Shown here one piece after another: positions 45,872 through 56,690 of a stretch of 64,000 nucleotides of DNA. The translations under genes were made by a program, and so were the position numbers. The stretch covers positions 86,562,319 through 86,626,318 of the forward strand of contig OX235264.1 of assembly GCA_944472135.2 (NCBI GenBank), read 5' to 3'. The DNA is from Trichobilharzia regenti. Its lineage: Eukaryota; Platyhelminthes; Trematoda; Strigeidida; Schistosomatidae. The notes beneath the pieces were generated by a model that saw only the letters and a program-made list of their open reading frames with translations, had not been told where the DNA came from and ran no database searches. Position 1 is the first letter of the stretch. Each line of letters begins with the position of its first letter.

Positions 45872-46880
45872 ATTGAGTATAGCGCTGACGCTTTTGTGGT
45901 AGCTGAGTTACTATAATGAAGTAAACAAACAGGACAAGATCTTTTACGAAATTTCAACAAAATAGTGATGGCCGATTGTTTGGCAGCAAAAGAGGGTCTA
46001 ATTTCGTTGGCCATCCCTGTAGGATTTTCAGGTCTGTTTCGGTTGCGAACGCTACAATTCAAGTCTCTATATGACAAATCCATTGAGCCCAAACACAAAC
46101 AGGACTAAAATATGTAGATTAAGGTCAATTGAATATACAGATTCGTAGCTTGCCTTACGATGGATACGTTTATTTAGGTTTCTCCTCTAGTACATATTCT
46201 ACAATGCTGTTATAACGGCAGAGGGCAAGAGATTTGGTAAAGGAATATTTATTGGGAATTTAGTATTTTTACGTGGTGAAATCACTCACGCCTTATCTGT
46301 GAGTTGTCTTCTTCCCACACACTTTCCGTGCTATGCGACCTCAGCTCTCGCATGGTGCTTCTTTTCGTTCTTCCCATGCTTTGTGTCATATCCTCTTGTG
46401 GCGGCAAACAGTTCCCCAAAATTATTGACCACAGCAACCATCACTGAATACTGGATGCTGATTCTCACTGTTTAAGTCGAATCGTTTAGCTGAAGGCTTC
46501 CGACAAGCATCCATGTCATTTGGTACTCCGTCGTGTCATGTACCTCCATGATCACTAGCCAGTTTAGCAATCAACTCGCAATCCGTTTTGGTTCCGAAAT
46601 ATATCTGGTAATTTGCACAACCAATTCACTTGTTTTGCTTTGCCTTTGATTCACAAGAAACGAATACTATAGAATTTGTTGCTATGAGATCTTGTGTTAG
46701 TATACTCCGTACAATTCGCGAACGTCAATACCGTCAGCCTCCAAACTGGTGAGCCCATTCGCGAACTTCATCTTCGAAAAATACGCAGATAAACCGGTGA
46801 GTTCGTTCCTTTTTCTATTTGTTCTTGTACTATATTGCAATAGGCATATATTTCGTAATTAGTGATTCTGGTCGCAAGCT
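45872..46880. other. Upstream flank of BBS5 and spacer
   Basis: No gene recognised. The stretch 46500-46880 may contain 5' sequence of the gypsy-like element whose gag follows, but no LTR pair could be matched. Confidence 0.3.
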
Positions 46881-46889
46881 CATTCGTAT

Positions 46890-47455
46890 TCGCTTAACTG
46901 CCAAAACCATTCAGCTCGTACCATACTGGCCAGATAATGCTGAAACGTGCTTTCATCTAGTTGAAGTAGATTTTTGTGAGCATGGAATAACCGTTCAACG
47001 TTCACAGCTCCTTGCAGTTATTCACGCCCTTCCGCGGGAATTCAGCAAGTGCATAACTTTGCAGATGTCGAGTCTCGAGGTAAGTAACTCGTACGAGTTG
47101 CTCGAAGCATCCCTCCTCAAGCTATTTCTGCAGATAAGATTCTAGAAATAACTAAACGGCCAGTTCCTGAAATATGCTCGATGACTAAGGAGACTTCGAG
47201 AAAGGATAATGCAGTGATAGAGTTACGCGACTCCATCCAACAGATGCTTGGGTTAAACATGCTTTGCAATTCCTCCTACCGTCGTCAGAACTTACCTGAA
47301 TGCCAAAATTCATGTGGTCCATCCAAGTGCAAGCCACGTTTATCAAAAAACCCCGACTGGTGCTACTATCACAACACATATGGCCAGGAAGCGAAATTCT
47401 GCCGTAAAACGTGTAACTCTGTCAATGTCCCTGTCAATGTATTTGAAGATTGAAC
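46890..47455 (+). pseudogene. Ty3/gypsy (CsRn1-like) gag remnant
   Basis: Forward coding in two frames joined near 47125. The first gives IQLVPYWPDNAETCFHLVEV, EHGITVQRSQLLAVIHALPR and SSLEVSNSYELLEASLL, the capsid region typical of flatworm and arthropod gypsy elements. The second gives NAVIELRDSIQQML and NPDWCYYHNTYGQEAKFCRK, then TC. This last is a C-x2-H-x9-C-x3-C pattern, the unusual CHCC gag motif described for the CsRn1 clade. The frame then runs directly into an LTR at 47432. Protease, RT, RNase H and integrase are absent, so this is a deletion derivative. Confidence 0.7.
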
Positions 47456-47770
47456 GATCAATTCATGGTTGTTTGATCAAACCCAACTCCTCCATATATT
47501 TCGCGGGACCCATCAATCCAGCAGTCATCGTCTCATAGTTCGCTGTTCGTTGGAAGAGAGAAAACTATCAGAAGTATTACCATGATTTATTGTTATGACA
47601 TTTATTCTTAGATTTTGTGTACAATAACTTAGTGGTTGGCTCTGTATTGGTGCAAGAGTAAACGGTTCTTGAGTCACCAGTTTGCGTTCTGGTTTTTAGT
47701 GTAAGTTATTACGCATAGTTTCTGAAAGTCTTCCAAGGACAGCGTGAGGTCCAGTGTAGTGAGACCTAGA
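47432..47770 (+). repeat. LTR copy a
   Basis: Begins TGTCAATGTATTTGAAGATT and contains ACGATCAATTCATGGTTGTT, CAGTCATCGTCTCATAG, GAGTAAACGGTTCTTGAGTC and AGCGTGAGGTCCAGTGTAG. Relatives lie at 49188-49422 plus 51158-51285, at 52914 and at 55316. The 3' boundary is approximate. Confidence 0.65.
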
Positions 47771-48219
47771 CATTGACACAACTGTCTAAAATAACCAGTT
47801 GTAATGAAGCTATCGCTCCCATTCTGCCAGCATGTTGTGACCAGCACTACCAAGTCGTCACTCTATATACATGCACCAGGTGAGATTTCACGAGACCGTG
47901 AGTTCAGAGTTTATCCCTCTTGCTTATATGCATGTTCGTTTTATCACGTAACCGAAAGTTCCATGAAACACTACCCTCACGACCGCTGAACCACCGACGC
48001 ATCTTGGTATTATCAGTAGAATAATATTATAAATATATAAAATTCTTTCCCGAATTCATTGAAGATCAAATCGAATAGAACGTTCGTATCCTACAAATAC
48101 GTCCAAACACTAATTGCCAGTGGAAGATCTCGATCCCGGTTGGTTAACCAGTTCCCTAGCTTTTCAGACAGTCACAAACCCAACAGTACATAGTAGGTGA
48201 AGCCTTGTGCTAGCATCGC

Positions 48220-48720
48220 TGCCCCAAAAAATCAATCTGGTGGCTACAAAAAACTTCCAGGCACAAGAATAATACAAAAACGAAGTTATTCGTCACTGGA
48301 ATTGCAGAGAAGAAACAACGCGGTCTTGTGAATCTTTCCAGAAGCCAGTCATCCAGTGTGTCTTCCTTTGACGAAAGCATAAGCAAGTACTGGAAAGTGG
48401 AATATCTGTACAATGTACGACGCATGGGAGGCTGACCAGGTTACGAAAGAAATAAGCAGACACTGCACAAAAGTGCTGGGAATCTACGAGAAAAAGTGGA
48501 ATGTGTATGGACTACCCAAATTGTCAACTGAAGAGCCACTATTCTTCTCCGGCCGTCCGGAAAACTACCAGCAGCTAAATGTGGAAGTGAACACCACGAT
48601 CTCACCAACGGTGTGGAAAGCTCTTTTGGAGGGAGGGTGGTGCATGCTGATCAGCAGATATGGTAGTGGTCACAAATGTGAATCGCTCCAATCTGTAGGA
48701 CAGCAACATACATTTCTTGT
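48220..48720 (+). mobile_element. RTE-like 5' fragment, AP-endonuclease domain start
   Basis: The forward frame from 48413 reads MYDAWEADQVTKEI, then KVLGIYEKKWNVYG, LPKLSTEEPLFFSGRPE and ISPTVWKALLEGG. This is the beginning of an RTE apurinic endonuclease domain (NVRTM, then KVLGISETRW and an LFSGR loop). The catalytic SETRW Glu is altered to YEKKW. It is the only endonuclease piece of this clade found in the window. The upstream part, 48220-48412, is compatible with the element's 5' region. Confidence 0.6.
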
Positions 48721-49187
48721 CAGCTCGAGAATGAACCGTAAAACCCTTATTATAGTAAAACAAAACAATGAGGACAGATTCAAACTTTTTATAAATGCTT
48801 CTACTCATGACATCTAAAATCCTGCCCAGCTTCTATTCAAGATGCTAACCAACGGGGTCTAAAGAAATTTGTGAGACACCTTACAGGTCAGTTTGTCCTA
48901 CAGGTTTCAATCTTTGATATCTTTGACGCCAATTCTCACTAAAATATCAGTCGTATACCTCGCGATCATCTTTTTATCTGAGTACTATTATACCATATTT
49001 CGTTTTAACTACCTAGGTATTTGATAAAGCTAACACTTACTTTTTGCTGGTATTCGTCGCCCCCTTAAAGTCTGGTTGCTGTGTTGGAAAAAACACAACT
49101 AAAAACCAATTTTCTAATGGAGCCATATTTTCATCGAAAATGATATGGATTCTATGGTTAAACCATTATGGTTAGCATTAGAGCGAC

Positions 49188-49422
49188 TGTCAATGTAGTT
49201 GAAGATTGAACGATCAATTCATGGTTGTTTGCTCAAAGCCAACTTCCCCAATTTTCGCGCAGGCATCATTACACCAGTCATCGTCTCATCGGCCGCTGTT
49301 CAGAAAGGAGTCAGGACAAAACCGTCAGAAGTAATATTGTGATTTATTATTGTAATAATTGTTCATAGACGTAAGTTATAAAGCTTAGTTTTAAAGCTGC
49401 CTATATGTTGGTGTTACAATAA
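49188..49422 (+). repeat. LTR copy b, left part
   Basis: Starts TGTCAATGTAGTTGAAGATT and runs to TATATGTTGGTGTTACAATAA, where copies c and d continue AAAGAATTCTTGAGTC. That continuation is found at 51158, after a 1.7-kb insertion. Confidence 0.75.
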
Positions 49423-51157
49423 TAATAATAATAGTATATTCTCATTTTGTACATGAGAGACGCCAGTTTACAGGCATCATCAATATGATAAATTACATAT
49501 ACGATTAGCAATCATAATTAATAATAATGTTTTAATAAAATACACATTTTTTCCTACTTGTGTAGGACACACCAAATATACAGGCATGGATAAGCATTAT
49601 ATAAATTTCATAAATTTGGTTCATGGTTAAGTTACATGGTTGCTGGCGTTTTTGTCTTAGGTCTGTGGGAACAATATGATAACCAGTCATTCAATGGAGC
49701 ACGTCATGAAATATAGGAATATTAACTTCGCATTAACAAAAAAACCCAAGTATGTTTTGGATGGATTAAAAATACTTGGGAAAAAATAAAGCTTGAGGTT
49801 ATTCCACAATATAACAAGTCATTCAATGGAGCACATCATGAAGTATAGGAATAAATAAATAAATTTATTCTCATGATACAGTACATGAGGGACGCCAGTT
49901 TACAGGCATCATCAAATTGTTACAGAAATAGGATCATATTATTCAGTCACAATTTACAGTCGATAGCAAAATATGTTTAACATGTACACTGGAGATTATA
50001 CGTACACTTGATAAATGTTAATCCGAATAGTATAAAACATCCTTTTCACTTATGTACAATCATTTCTGTGCATAGTTGGAAAAATCCGCTAGATTTTCAG
50101 TGAGTGCAACACATCAGGAAATACAGAAGTATTGTCTTCGCATTAACAAAAAAACCAGGTCTTTGGTGGATGGGTTATAAGTGCCTGGGAAAAAAATAAA
50201 GCTTGAAGTCAATTTTCGTACAATACTTTGTTGTGTGCAGAATCCTTGAATTATAGTTCATTGATGTGTTATTTTGAAATCAGTGATATGTTTATCTCAT
50301 TTGATGTGCAATGTCATTGTTGGGAGTAAAATACATAAGCTTTAGACGCATTAATTAATGGATTTCTACTGCTTGTGGATATTTACTTCTCGTGAGGAAG
50401 GTTTTTGAATTTTAGTTGTTCCGACAGGAGTTGTGGATATTGACTGCTCAGCAACATTATGGATATAAGTTCATCACATTATCTCAGGAATGTTGGGTTG
50501 TAGTTGGTGATGCATATATGATGTCCGACGAGCGTACATCTGTCCATGTGATGTTGTGGTGAGTTATAACCTTTTTCATGTTGTCAGTTTATGTCCATTT
50601 TATTCCACTTATTGTGTTGGGTAGAAGTTTTACAAACGAAACTTCTTGTCTGTTTGAGGGTAAGTATCTTAATCGTTAATGTTTTATCTAAAATTATAAA
50701 TATAGGCAAAAACAGCAGGTGTAGTATTTGAACTTATACATTAAATGGACCTATAATTTCGGAGGCTCTCAGATAGGAACTAAGACTACTGTCGTTTGCA
50801 AACTCGTGTAGTTTGTCGTTAAGCACTTTTTTGAAGGAAGCCAATGTACCTGCTTGACGCATTTCCATTGGTAGTTTATTCCATATCTGTGCATACCTAA
50901 TCAAATAAAACTTTTGCCTGGTAGCTGTTTTACATTGTTCAATAGCTACTGTACCCTTAGTGTGTCTTAGTTTGTAGACACTGTCATCTGAAAGTCGAAT
51001 GCCATTAGTAGAGGTAAAAACTAAGTGGTTTAGAAGCTTATAGTAAAGTGTTAAGTTTAGTCTCAGGCGTCTTAGCCATAGTGTTTCTAATCCTAGGATG
51101 TCACATCTAGTGGAGTAGTTCGCACCATTTACGGTTCCGAGAAATTTTGACGTGAAG
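49423..51157 (-). mobile_element. CR1/jockey-type non-LTR element inserted into LTR b
   Basis: Minus-strand coding from 51157 to the stop at 50734-50736: LGLETLWLRRLRLNLTLYYK, GIRLSDDSVYKLRHTKG, RQKFYLIRYAQIWNKLPMEM, AGTLASFKKVLNDKL and SEIIGPFNV. This is the C-terminus of a CR1/jockey-clade reverse transcriptase, but a different family from 30225-31381. It is 5'-truncated. The 3' untranslated part contains two copies of one segment, at about 49438-49863 and 49867-50205, each with GACGCCAGTTTACAGGCATC and CTTCGCATTAACAAAAAAAC. The 3' end is an AAT-repeat tail at 49418-49433. Confidence 0.75.
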
Positions 51158-51285
51158 TAAAGAATTCTCGAGTAGACAATCGGTGTTTTGGTTTCGCAAC
51201 CGTTATTACTAAGCGTTTTTGAGAATATTCAAGGAAAAGCGTGAGCCCGAGCGCAGCAACAGTTAGGCATTAACGGTATACGAGA
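51158..51285 (+). repeat. LTR copy b, right part and leader
   Basis: TAAAGAATTCTCGAGTAG, CGGTGTTTTGGTTTCGCAAC and CGTTATTACTAAGCG continue the LTR left off at 49422. AGGCATTAACGGTATACGAG near 51265 matches GGGCATTAACGGTTTATGAG in the intact copies. Confidence 0.7.
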
Positions 51286-51419
51286 CGTGGCTGAGAGTTC
51301 CTCACGGATTCATACAGTTAGTGACAGCATGGATAGTCCCTGTAAATCCTTCCCGGTGCCGGCCAAGTCTTCTTTGAACAAGCAATATCTGGAACTTTCT
51401 GGAATTTTGGTTACGTTCA

Positions 51420-52523
51420 GTGATGCCTGGGTCAAAGAAGGGACAGTGCGCCTTGGAAGCAAACAGGAAAGTAAGTCATGTTGACTTGTCTGTTAATTGT
51501 GTCGATGTGTCTGATGTTCAAAAACATGACATGGTTGATGTTACTGTTTCGCCGTTCAGGGATAATAGGAACATCAAACTCCCTAAATTTGAACCACGGT
51601 GTTTCGACGGAAACCCGGCTGATTATTTACAGTTTGTAAGGGAGTTTGAAATCATGTTGAGTGGTTTTTTATTAAATGATGAAATGAAGTTAATGTATTT
51701 TATGAGGTATTGCACTGGAGACGCTTTAAGAGCTATACAGTGCTGTGAGTTTATGAAGCCAAAAGAGGGCTACTACGAAGCTATGAGCATACTACGTCAA
51801 AGGTTTGGAAGACCTTCGATGATTGTAGGGAAATTATTCGAGGCTGTTAAGGGTAATGGTGATCAATTACAGGATGACTCCCAGGCACTCACTGAGTTTT
51901 TAGATAATTTGCTGATTTACAAGAATGCATTGATTTCGATGAATTGCATGAGTGACCTCAACTCGAGTTTTATACTAGAAGTAGTAGCAAGACGCCTACC
52001 TACTCGACTGCAAAGGAAGTGGGTGAAGATGAGCTCCCGTATGGAGGATGAGGGTATCGAGTCAAAGTTCGATGATATTCTGAAACTGGTAAACGATAGT
52101 GTCAATCAATCTATGAGCAAGTTTGCCAGTATATTGCATCTCACCCCTAGAATAAAGCAGTCTGAGGGCGAAACGCAGTCGTTGATGACGAAAGGGCCCC
52201 AGAGAGGTGGATATCGAGAAGGCTCCATGATGTCTAGTAATGCATATAGACCTAGTGAGTGTAACAGGTTTCGTAGTACACCGTCAACAGATAAGTTACA
52301 AGATGCAAGACAAACATGGTTGTGTTTTTCACGTTTGCAGGAGGTACATACAAAGGTGAGCTGTGAATCAGTGAGCAAGTTCAGTGATAAGCTAAATGTG
52401 AAATCCACGTCTGACTCCGAATTGTGTGACGATAATAGCGCGGTGAAGAAGCCTGTAGTTGCAATTAGTAAGCCGTTGTTTTTCTTGTCACTATTTATTC
52501 TCCCTCACATTTTCGCTCGTTAA
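51420..52523 (+). CDS. BEL/Pao-type gag (DUF1759), copy 1
   Basis: 367 codons. After a variable start, NIKLPKFEPRCFDGNPADYL, LQFVREFEIMLSGFLLNDEM, YFMRYCTGDALRAI, ILRQRFGRPSMIVGKLFEAV and SSFILEVVARRLPTRLQRKW give the order of the DUF1759 capsid region of BEL/Pao gag. The expected CCHC zinc knuckles and everything downstream (protease, RT, RNase H, integrase) are missing. The frame instead ends SKPLFFLSLFILPHIFAR inside sequence that leads into an RTE family-A 3' tail near 52545. An overlapping frame at 51287-51484 (MAESSSRIHTVSDSMDS) probably holds the true N-terminus, separated by a frameshift near 51450. In an active element this protein would form the particle shell. Confidence 0.8.
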   Translation: MMPGSKKGQCALEANRKVSHVDLSVNCVDVSDVQKHDMVDVTVSPFRDNRNIKLPKFEPRCFDGNPADYLQFVREFEIMLSGFLLNDEMKLMYFMRYCTGDALRAIQCCEFMKPKEGYYEAMSILRQRFGRPSMIVGKLFEAVKGNGDQLQDDSQALTEFLDNLLIYKNALISMNCMSDLNSSFILEVVARRLPTRLQRKWVKMSSRMEDEGIESKFDDILKLVNDSVNQSMSKFASILHLTPRIKQSEGETQSLMTKGPQRGGYREGSMMSSNAYRPSECNRFRSTPSTDKLQDARQTWLCFSRLQEVHTKVSCESVSKFSDKLNVKSTSDSELCDDNSAVKKPVVAISKPLFFLSLFILPHIFAR

Positions 52524-52539
52524 ACTTCCATATAGTTTT

Positions 52540-52620
52540 ATGTCTCTACCTTTGTGTGCTACATGGAATGTGGTGAATTGAACAGGTGGAATTCTCTGCA
52601 AACTCATACTGAAAGCTAGT
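52540..52620 (+). mobile_element. RTE family-A 3' tail joined to gag, copy 1
   Basis: CTTTGTGTGCTACATGGAAT, GTGGTGAATTGAACAGGTG and CTGCAAACTCATACTG follow the gag stop. They resemble the family-A RTE tail (GTGTGCTACATGGAGTGTGG, near 63940). The same join is repeated at 54942-55022. Confidence 0.5.
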
Positions 52621-52913
52621 CAGAATGACACAGTCTAGGCATAACTAAATGCGAAACATTGATAAATGACCTCCAAAATTTCAACAAATGATAAGTGTAG
52701 TTCTTAATCTCGTTCTTTGCTAGATGAAAAATAGATACCTTTCAGTAATCTCCTCTTCCAACCGGGTCTCGTCTCCTACTTTGCAAGTGTCTTTTGTGCT
52801 TTGTCACTTTTGTGCTAAGCTTTCAGCCATTCGGCATATCCCGTTGTTGTTGGCACAGGACCTAGATGACTTCAGTTGAATAAGGTGCATTATCCATGAT
52901 TGTATCTCATACT

Positions 52914-53270
52914 TGTCAATGTAGTTGAAGATTGAACGATCAATTTATGGTTGTTTGCTCAAACCCAACTTCCCCATAATTTTCGCGGGTCACCAATCAG
53001 ACAGTCATACTCTCATCGGTCGCTGTTCAGAAGGAAGTTTAAAAGACTGTCAGAAGTATTATCGGGATTTATTGTTGTATTATTTGTTCTTAGACCTTAG
53101 TCTATAATGCCAGTATTGCTGGTTACATGTTGGTATTAGAATAAAGAATTCTTGAGTCGCCAAACAGTGTTTTGGTTTTTGCAACGGTTAATACTAAGTG
53201 TTTCCGAAAATCTTCGAGGGACTGTGTGAGGCCCAGTGTAGAAAGAGCTGGGCATTAACGGTTTATGAGA
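52914..53270 (+). repeat. LTR copy c
   Basis: Complete-looking LTR beginning TGTCAATGTAGTTGAAGATT, with an AATAAAGAATTC polyadenylation region near 53142 and ending near CATTAACGGTTTATGAGACT. Beyond it a leader contains an ATG-initiated MNTNSEMPETTSFSNEPHEV run near 53487. No gag ORF of its own type continues from it. Confidence 0.7.
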
Positions 53271-53821
53271 CTTGATTGACATACTAATTTGAGGTTTCCA
53301 ACGACAAACTCCTCCTCTGGAAATAGATTTCAATCAAATGTCAGCATAGCGCTTACCCAAATATACGCTGCTCACTGATTGACCGTAGATATCAGCAGGA
53401 AACGTAACGAATTTTGAATTGTCGCTTAACCTTGATGGTGACATTGTCGAAGAGTTTACAGTTCAACATTTGTACGGACCCGTTATGAATACAAATTCAG
53501 AGATGCCGGAAACCACTTCCTTCAGCAATGAACCCCATGAGGTCACCGAAATTACCAAGTAGCTAAAGAAAGAAACCAAAGGTTCGCAGGATATATACAT
53601 GAATATCACTATTAACATAATAAGTAACGAGTCATCACAGTAGGAAGAAATAATAGAAGTTTATACCAGTGTGCGATTCCATCAGTTGCCATTTTGACAC
53701 AAGTGGATATTTAGACGAGGCAATAAGATCGCGTAATTTGTCTGTCAATCTTTCCTGGTGCCGGCCAAGTCTTCTTTGAACAAGCAATATCTGGAACTTT
53801 CTGGAATTTTGGTTACGTTCA

Positions 53822-54925
53822 GTGATGCCTGGGTCAAAGAAGGGACAGTGCGCCTTGGATGCAAACAGGAAAGTAAGTCATGTTGACTTGTCTGTTAATT
53901 GTGTCGATGTGTCTGATGTTCAAAAACATGACATGGTTGATGTTACTGTTTCGCCGTTCAGGGATAATAGGAACATCAAACTCCCTAAATTTGAACCACG
54001 GTGTTTCGACGGAAACCCGGCTGATTATTTACAGTTTGTAAGGGAGTTTGAAATCATGTTGAGTGGTTTTTTATTAAATGATGAAATGAAGTTAATGTAT
54101 TTTATGAGGTATTGCACTGGAGACGCTTTAAGAGCTATACAGTGCTGTGAGTTTATGAAGCCAAAAGAGGGCTACTACGAAGCTATGAGCATACTACGTC
54201 AAAGGTTTGGAAGACCTTCGATGATTGTAGGGAAATTATTCGAGGCTGTTAAGGGTAATGGTGATCAATTACAGGATGACTCCCAGGCACTCACTGAGTT
54301 TTTAGATAATTTGCTGATTTACAAGAATGCATTGATTTCGATGAATTGCATGAGTGACCTCAACTCGAGTTTTATACTAGAAGTAGTAGCAAGACGCCTA
54401 CCTACTCGACTGCAAAGGAAGTGGGTGAAGATGAGCTCCCGTATGGAGGATGAGGGTATCGAGTCAAAGTTCGATGATATTCTGAAACTGGTAAACGATA
54501 GTGTCAATCAATCTATGAGCAAGTTTGCCAGTATATTGCATCTCACCCCTAGAATAAAGCAGTCTGAGGGCGAAACGCAGTCGTTGATGACGAAAGGGCC
54601 CCAGAGAGGTGGATATCGAGAAGGCTCCATGATGTCTAGTAATGCATATAGACCTAGTGAGTGTAACAGGTTTCGTAGTACACCGTCAACAGATAAGTTA
54701 CAAGATGCAAGACAAACATGGTTGTGTTTTTCACGTTTGCAGGAGGTACATACAAAGGTGAGCTGTGAATCAGTGAGCAAGTTCAGTGATAAGCTAAATG
54801 TGAAATCCACGTCTGACTCCGAATTGTGTGACGATAATAGCGCGGTGAAGAAGCCTGTAGTTGCAATTAGTAAGCCGTTGTTTTTCTTGTCACTATTTAT
54901 TCTCCCTCACATTTTCGCTCGTTAA
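53822..54925 (+). CDS. BEL/Pao-type gag (DUF1759), copy 2
   Basis: The same 367-codon frame as 51420-52523, with Asp instead of Glu at residue 13 and otherwise the same residues. It lies in the second unit of the tandem duplication. The upstream N-terminal frame lacks its ATG, because the duplication begins inside it at the position equal to 51340. The 5' neighbour is the leader of LTR copy c, and LTR copy d follows. Confidence 0.8.
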   Translation: MMPGSKKGQCALDANRKVSHVDLSVNCVDVSDVQKHDMVDVTVSPFRDNRNIKLPKFEPRCFDGNPADYLQFVREFEIMLSGFLLNDEMKLMYFMRYCTGDALRAIQCCEFMKPKEGYYEAMSILRQRFGRPSMIVGKLFEAVKGNGDQLQDDSQALTEFLDNLLIYKNALISMNCMSDLNSSFILEVVARRLPTRLQRKWVKMSSRMEDEGIESKFDDILKLVNDSVNQSMSKFASILHLTPRIKQSEGETQSLMTKGPQRGGYREGSMMSSNAYRPSECNRFRSTPSTDKLQDARQTWLCFSRLQEVHTKVSCESVSKFSDKLNVKSTSDSELCDDNSAVKKPVVAISKPLFFLSLFILPHIFAR

Positions 54926-55315
54926 ACTTCCATATAGTTTTATGTCTCTACCTTTGTGTGCTACATGGAATGTGGTGAATTGAACAGGTGGAATTCTCTG
55001 CAAACTCATACTGAAAGCTAGTCAGAATGACACAGTCTAGGCATAACTAAATGCGAAACATTGATAAATGACCTCCAAAATTTCAACAAATGATAAGTGT
55101 AGTTCTTAATCTCGTTCTTTGCTAGATGAAAAATAGATACCTTTCAGTAATCTCCTCTTCCAACCGGGTCTCGTCTCCTACTTTGCAAGTGTCTTTTGTG
55201 CTTTGTCACTTTTGTGCTAAGCTTTCAGCCATTCGGCATATCCCGTTGTTGTTGGCACAGGACCTAGATGACTTCAGTTGAATAAGGTGCATTATCCATG
55301 ATTGTATCTCATACT

Positions 55316-55672
55316 TGTCAATGTAGTTGAAGATTGAACGATCAATTTATGGTTGTTTGCTCAAACCCAACTTCCCCATAATTTTCGCGGGTCACCAATC
55401 AGACAGTCATACTCTCATCGGTCGCTGTTCAGAAGGAAGTTTAAAAGACTGTCAGAAGTATTATCGGGATTTATTGTTGTATTATTTGTTCTTAGACCTT
55501 AGTCTATAATGCCAGTATTGCTGGTTACATGTTGGTATTAGAATAAAGAATTCTTGAGTCGCCAAACAGTGTTTTGGTTTTTGCAACGGTTAATACTAAG
55601 TGTTTCCGAAAATCTTCGAGGGACTGTGTGAGGCCCAGTGTAGAAAGAGCTGGGCATTAACGGTTTATGAGA
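55316..55672 (+). repeat. LTR copy d
   Basis: Same as copy c at an offset of 2,402 bp, part of the second duplicated unit. Confidence 0.75.
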
Positions 55673-56149
55673 CTTGATTGACATACTAATTTGAGGTTTC
55701 CAACGACAAACTCCTCCTCTGGAAATAGATTTCAATCAAATGTCAGCATAGCGCTTACCCAAATATACGCTGCTCACTGATTGACCGTAGATATCAGCAG
55801 GAAACGTAACGAATTTTGAATTGTCGCTTAACCTTGATGGTGACATTGTCGAAGAGTTTACAGTTCAACATTTGTACGGACCCGTTATGAATACAAATTC
55901 AGAGATGCCGGAAACCACTTCCTTCAGCAATGAACCCCATGAGGTCACCGAAATTACCAAGTAGCTAAAGAAAGAAAACAAAGGTTCGCAGGATATATAC
56001 ATGAATATCACTATTAACATAATAAGTAACGAGTCATCACAGTAGGAAGAAATAATAGAAGTTTATACCAGTGTGCGATTCCATCAGTTGCCATTTTGAC
56101 ACAAGTGGATATTTAGACGAGGCAATATGATCGCGTATTTTGTCTGAAA

Positions 56150-56690
56150 CTTGTCAGGTGTATAAGCGCAACACATCTCTTATTATCTGACCGCACACGA
56201 ACTTGTCATAAGAATATATATGGGACTAATTCGGAGTTATGTGGTGAAGAAATATATTGAGGTGAATTTAGAAGTACGTTAAAGTTCAAAATATCAATTG
56301 AAACATGGAATAGTCAAACTTCTATGACTGGTATCTAAACAAATTTAACCTATGAAGGTAGTTTTATTGTGACGCCGATTTGTGTCAGAACGCATAAATG
56401 TTATTTAAACTTTTTGATTGCTCACTTCGGCTTACATATACCTTATGTTATGACCCAAGCTCATTTTGTTGATTGATTCAAAAGATTTGTAAATGTCATT
56501 TTTATGTCATGTTTCTTTAATATGTTTCGCAATAGAGGAGCCAGGTCTCCTGTTTTCACCATTAACGGGTTCTTGCGATTATATTTGCTTCTGAAGGAAT
56601 CTAGGTATATGCTCTGAAGCGCCTTTTGGAGAGATCGATGAGTCCTCCCTAAGTGGATACAGCAACTGCTTCTAAACATTACGCCCATAG
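56150..56690 (-). mobile_element. Penelope-like element, 3' fragment
   Basis: The minus strand at 56461-56688 reads HLGRTHRSLQKALQSIYL, NRKNPLMVKTGDLAP and ILKKHDIKMTFTNLLN, parallel to IGRTHRSL, GNRCPTSSIAKHIIETGHKV and DFNNAF in 7881-9266. The 3' flank GCGCAACACATCTC lies near 56170. It starts immediately after the tandem duplication. Frames are broken. Confidence 0.65.

Larger units (their letters stand above)
51340..56146 (+). repeat. 2,402-bp tandem duplication of a gag-LTR unit
   Basis: Unit 1 is 51340-53741 and unit 2 is 53742-56143, with a few more matching bases to 56146. The offset is constant at 2,402 bp across gag, the RTE-like tail, the LTR and the following leader. Only a handful of differences are visible: near both ends, at the codon for gag residue 13 (GAA/GAT), and GAAACCAAAG/GAAAACAAAG at 53575/55977. 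The last bases of the unit (TTGTCTG) meet the first (CTGTCAATC) at 53739-53745, so a short CTG is shared at the join. No transposase or target-site sign was seen, pointing to unequal exchange or replication slippage, or to an assembly artefact. Confidence 0.9.

Noticed and set aside
45865..46098. Minus-strand frame overlapping the BBS5 start as a separate gene
   Set aside because: Different frame, no family signature, and it overlaps the BBS5 ATG; chance openness.
52106..52408. Antisense frames within the gag copies (also 54508-54810, 51917-52105)
   Set aside because: They are shadows of the well-supported gag frame on the other strand and have no family signature.
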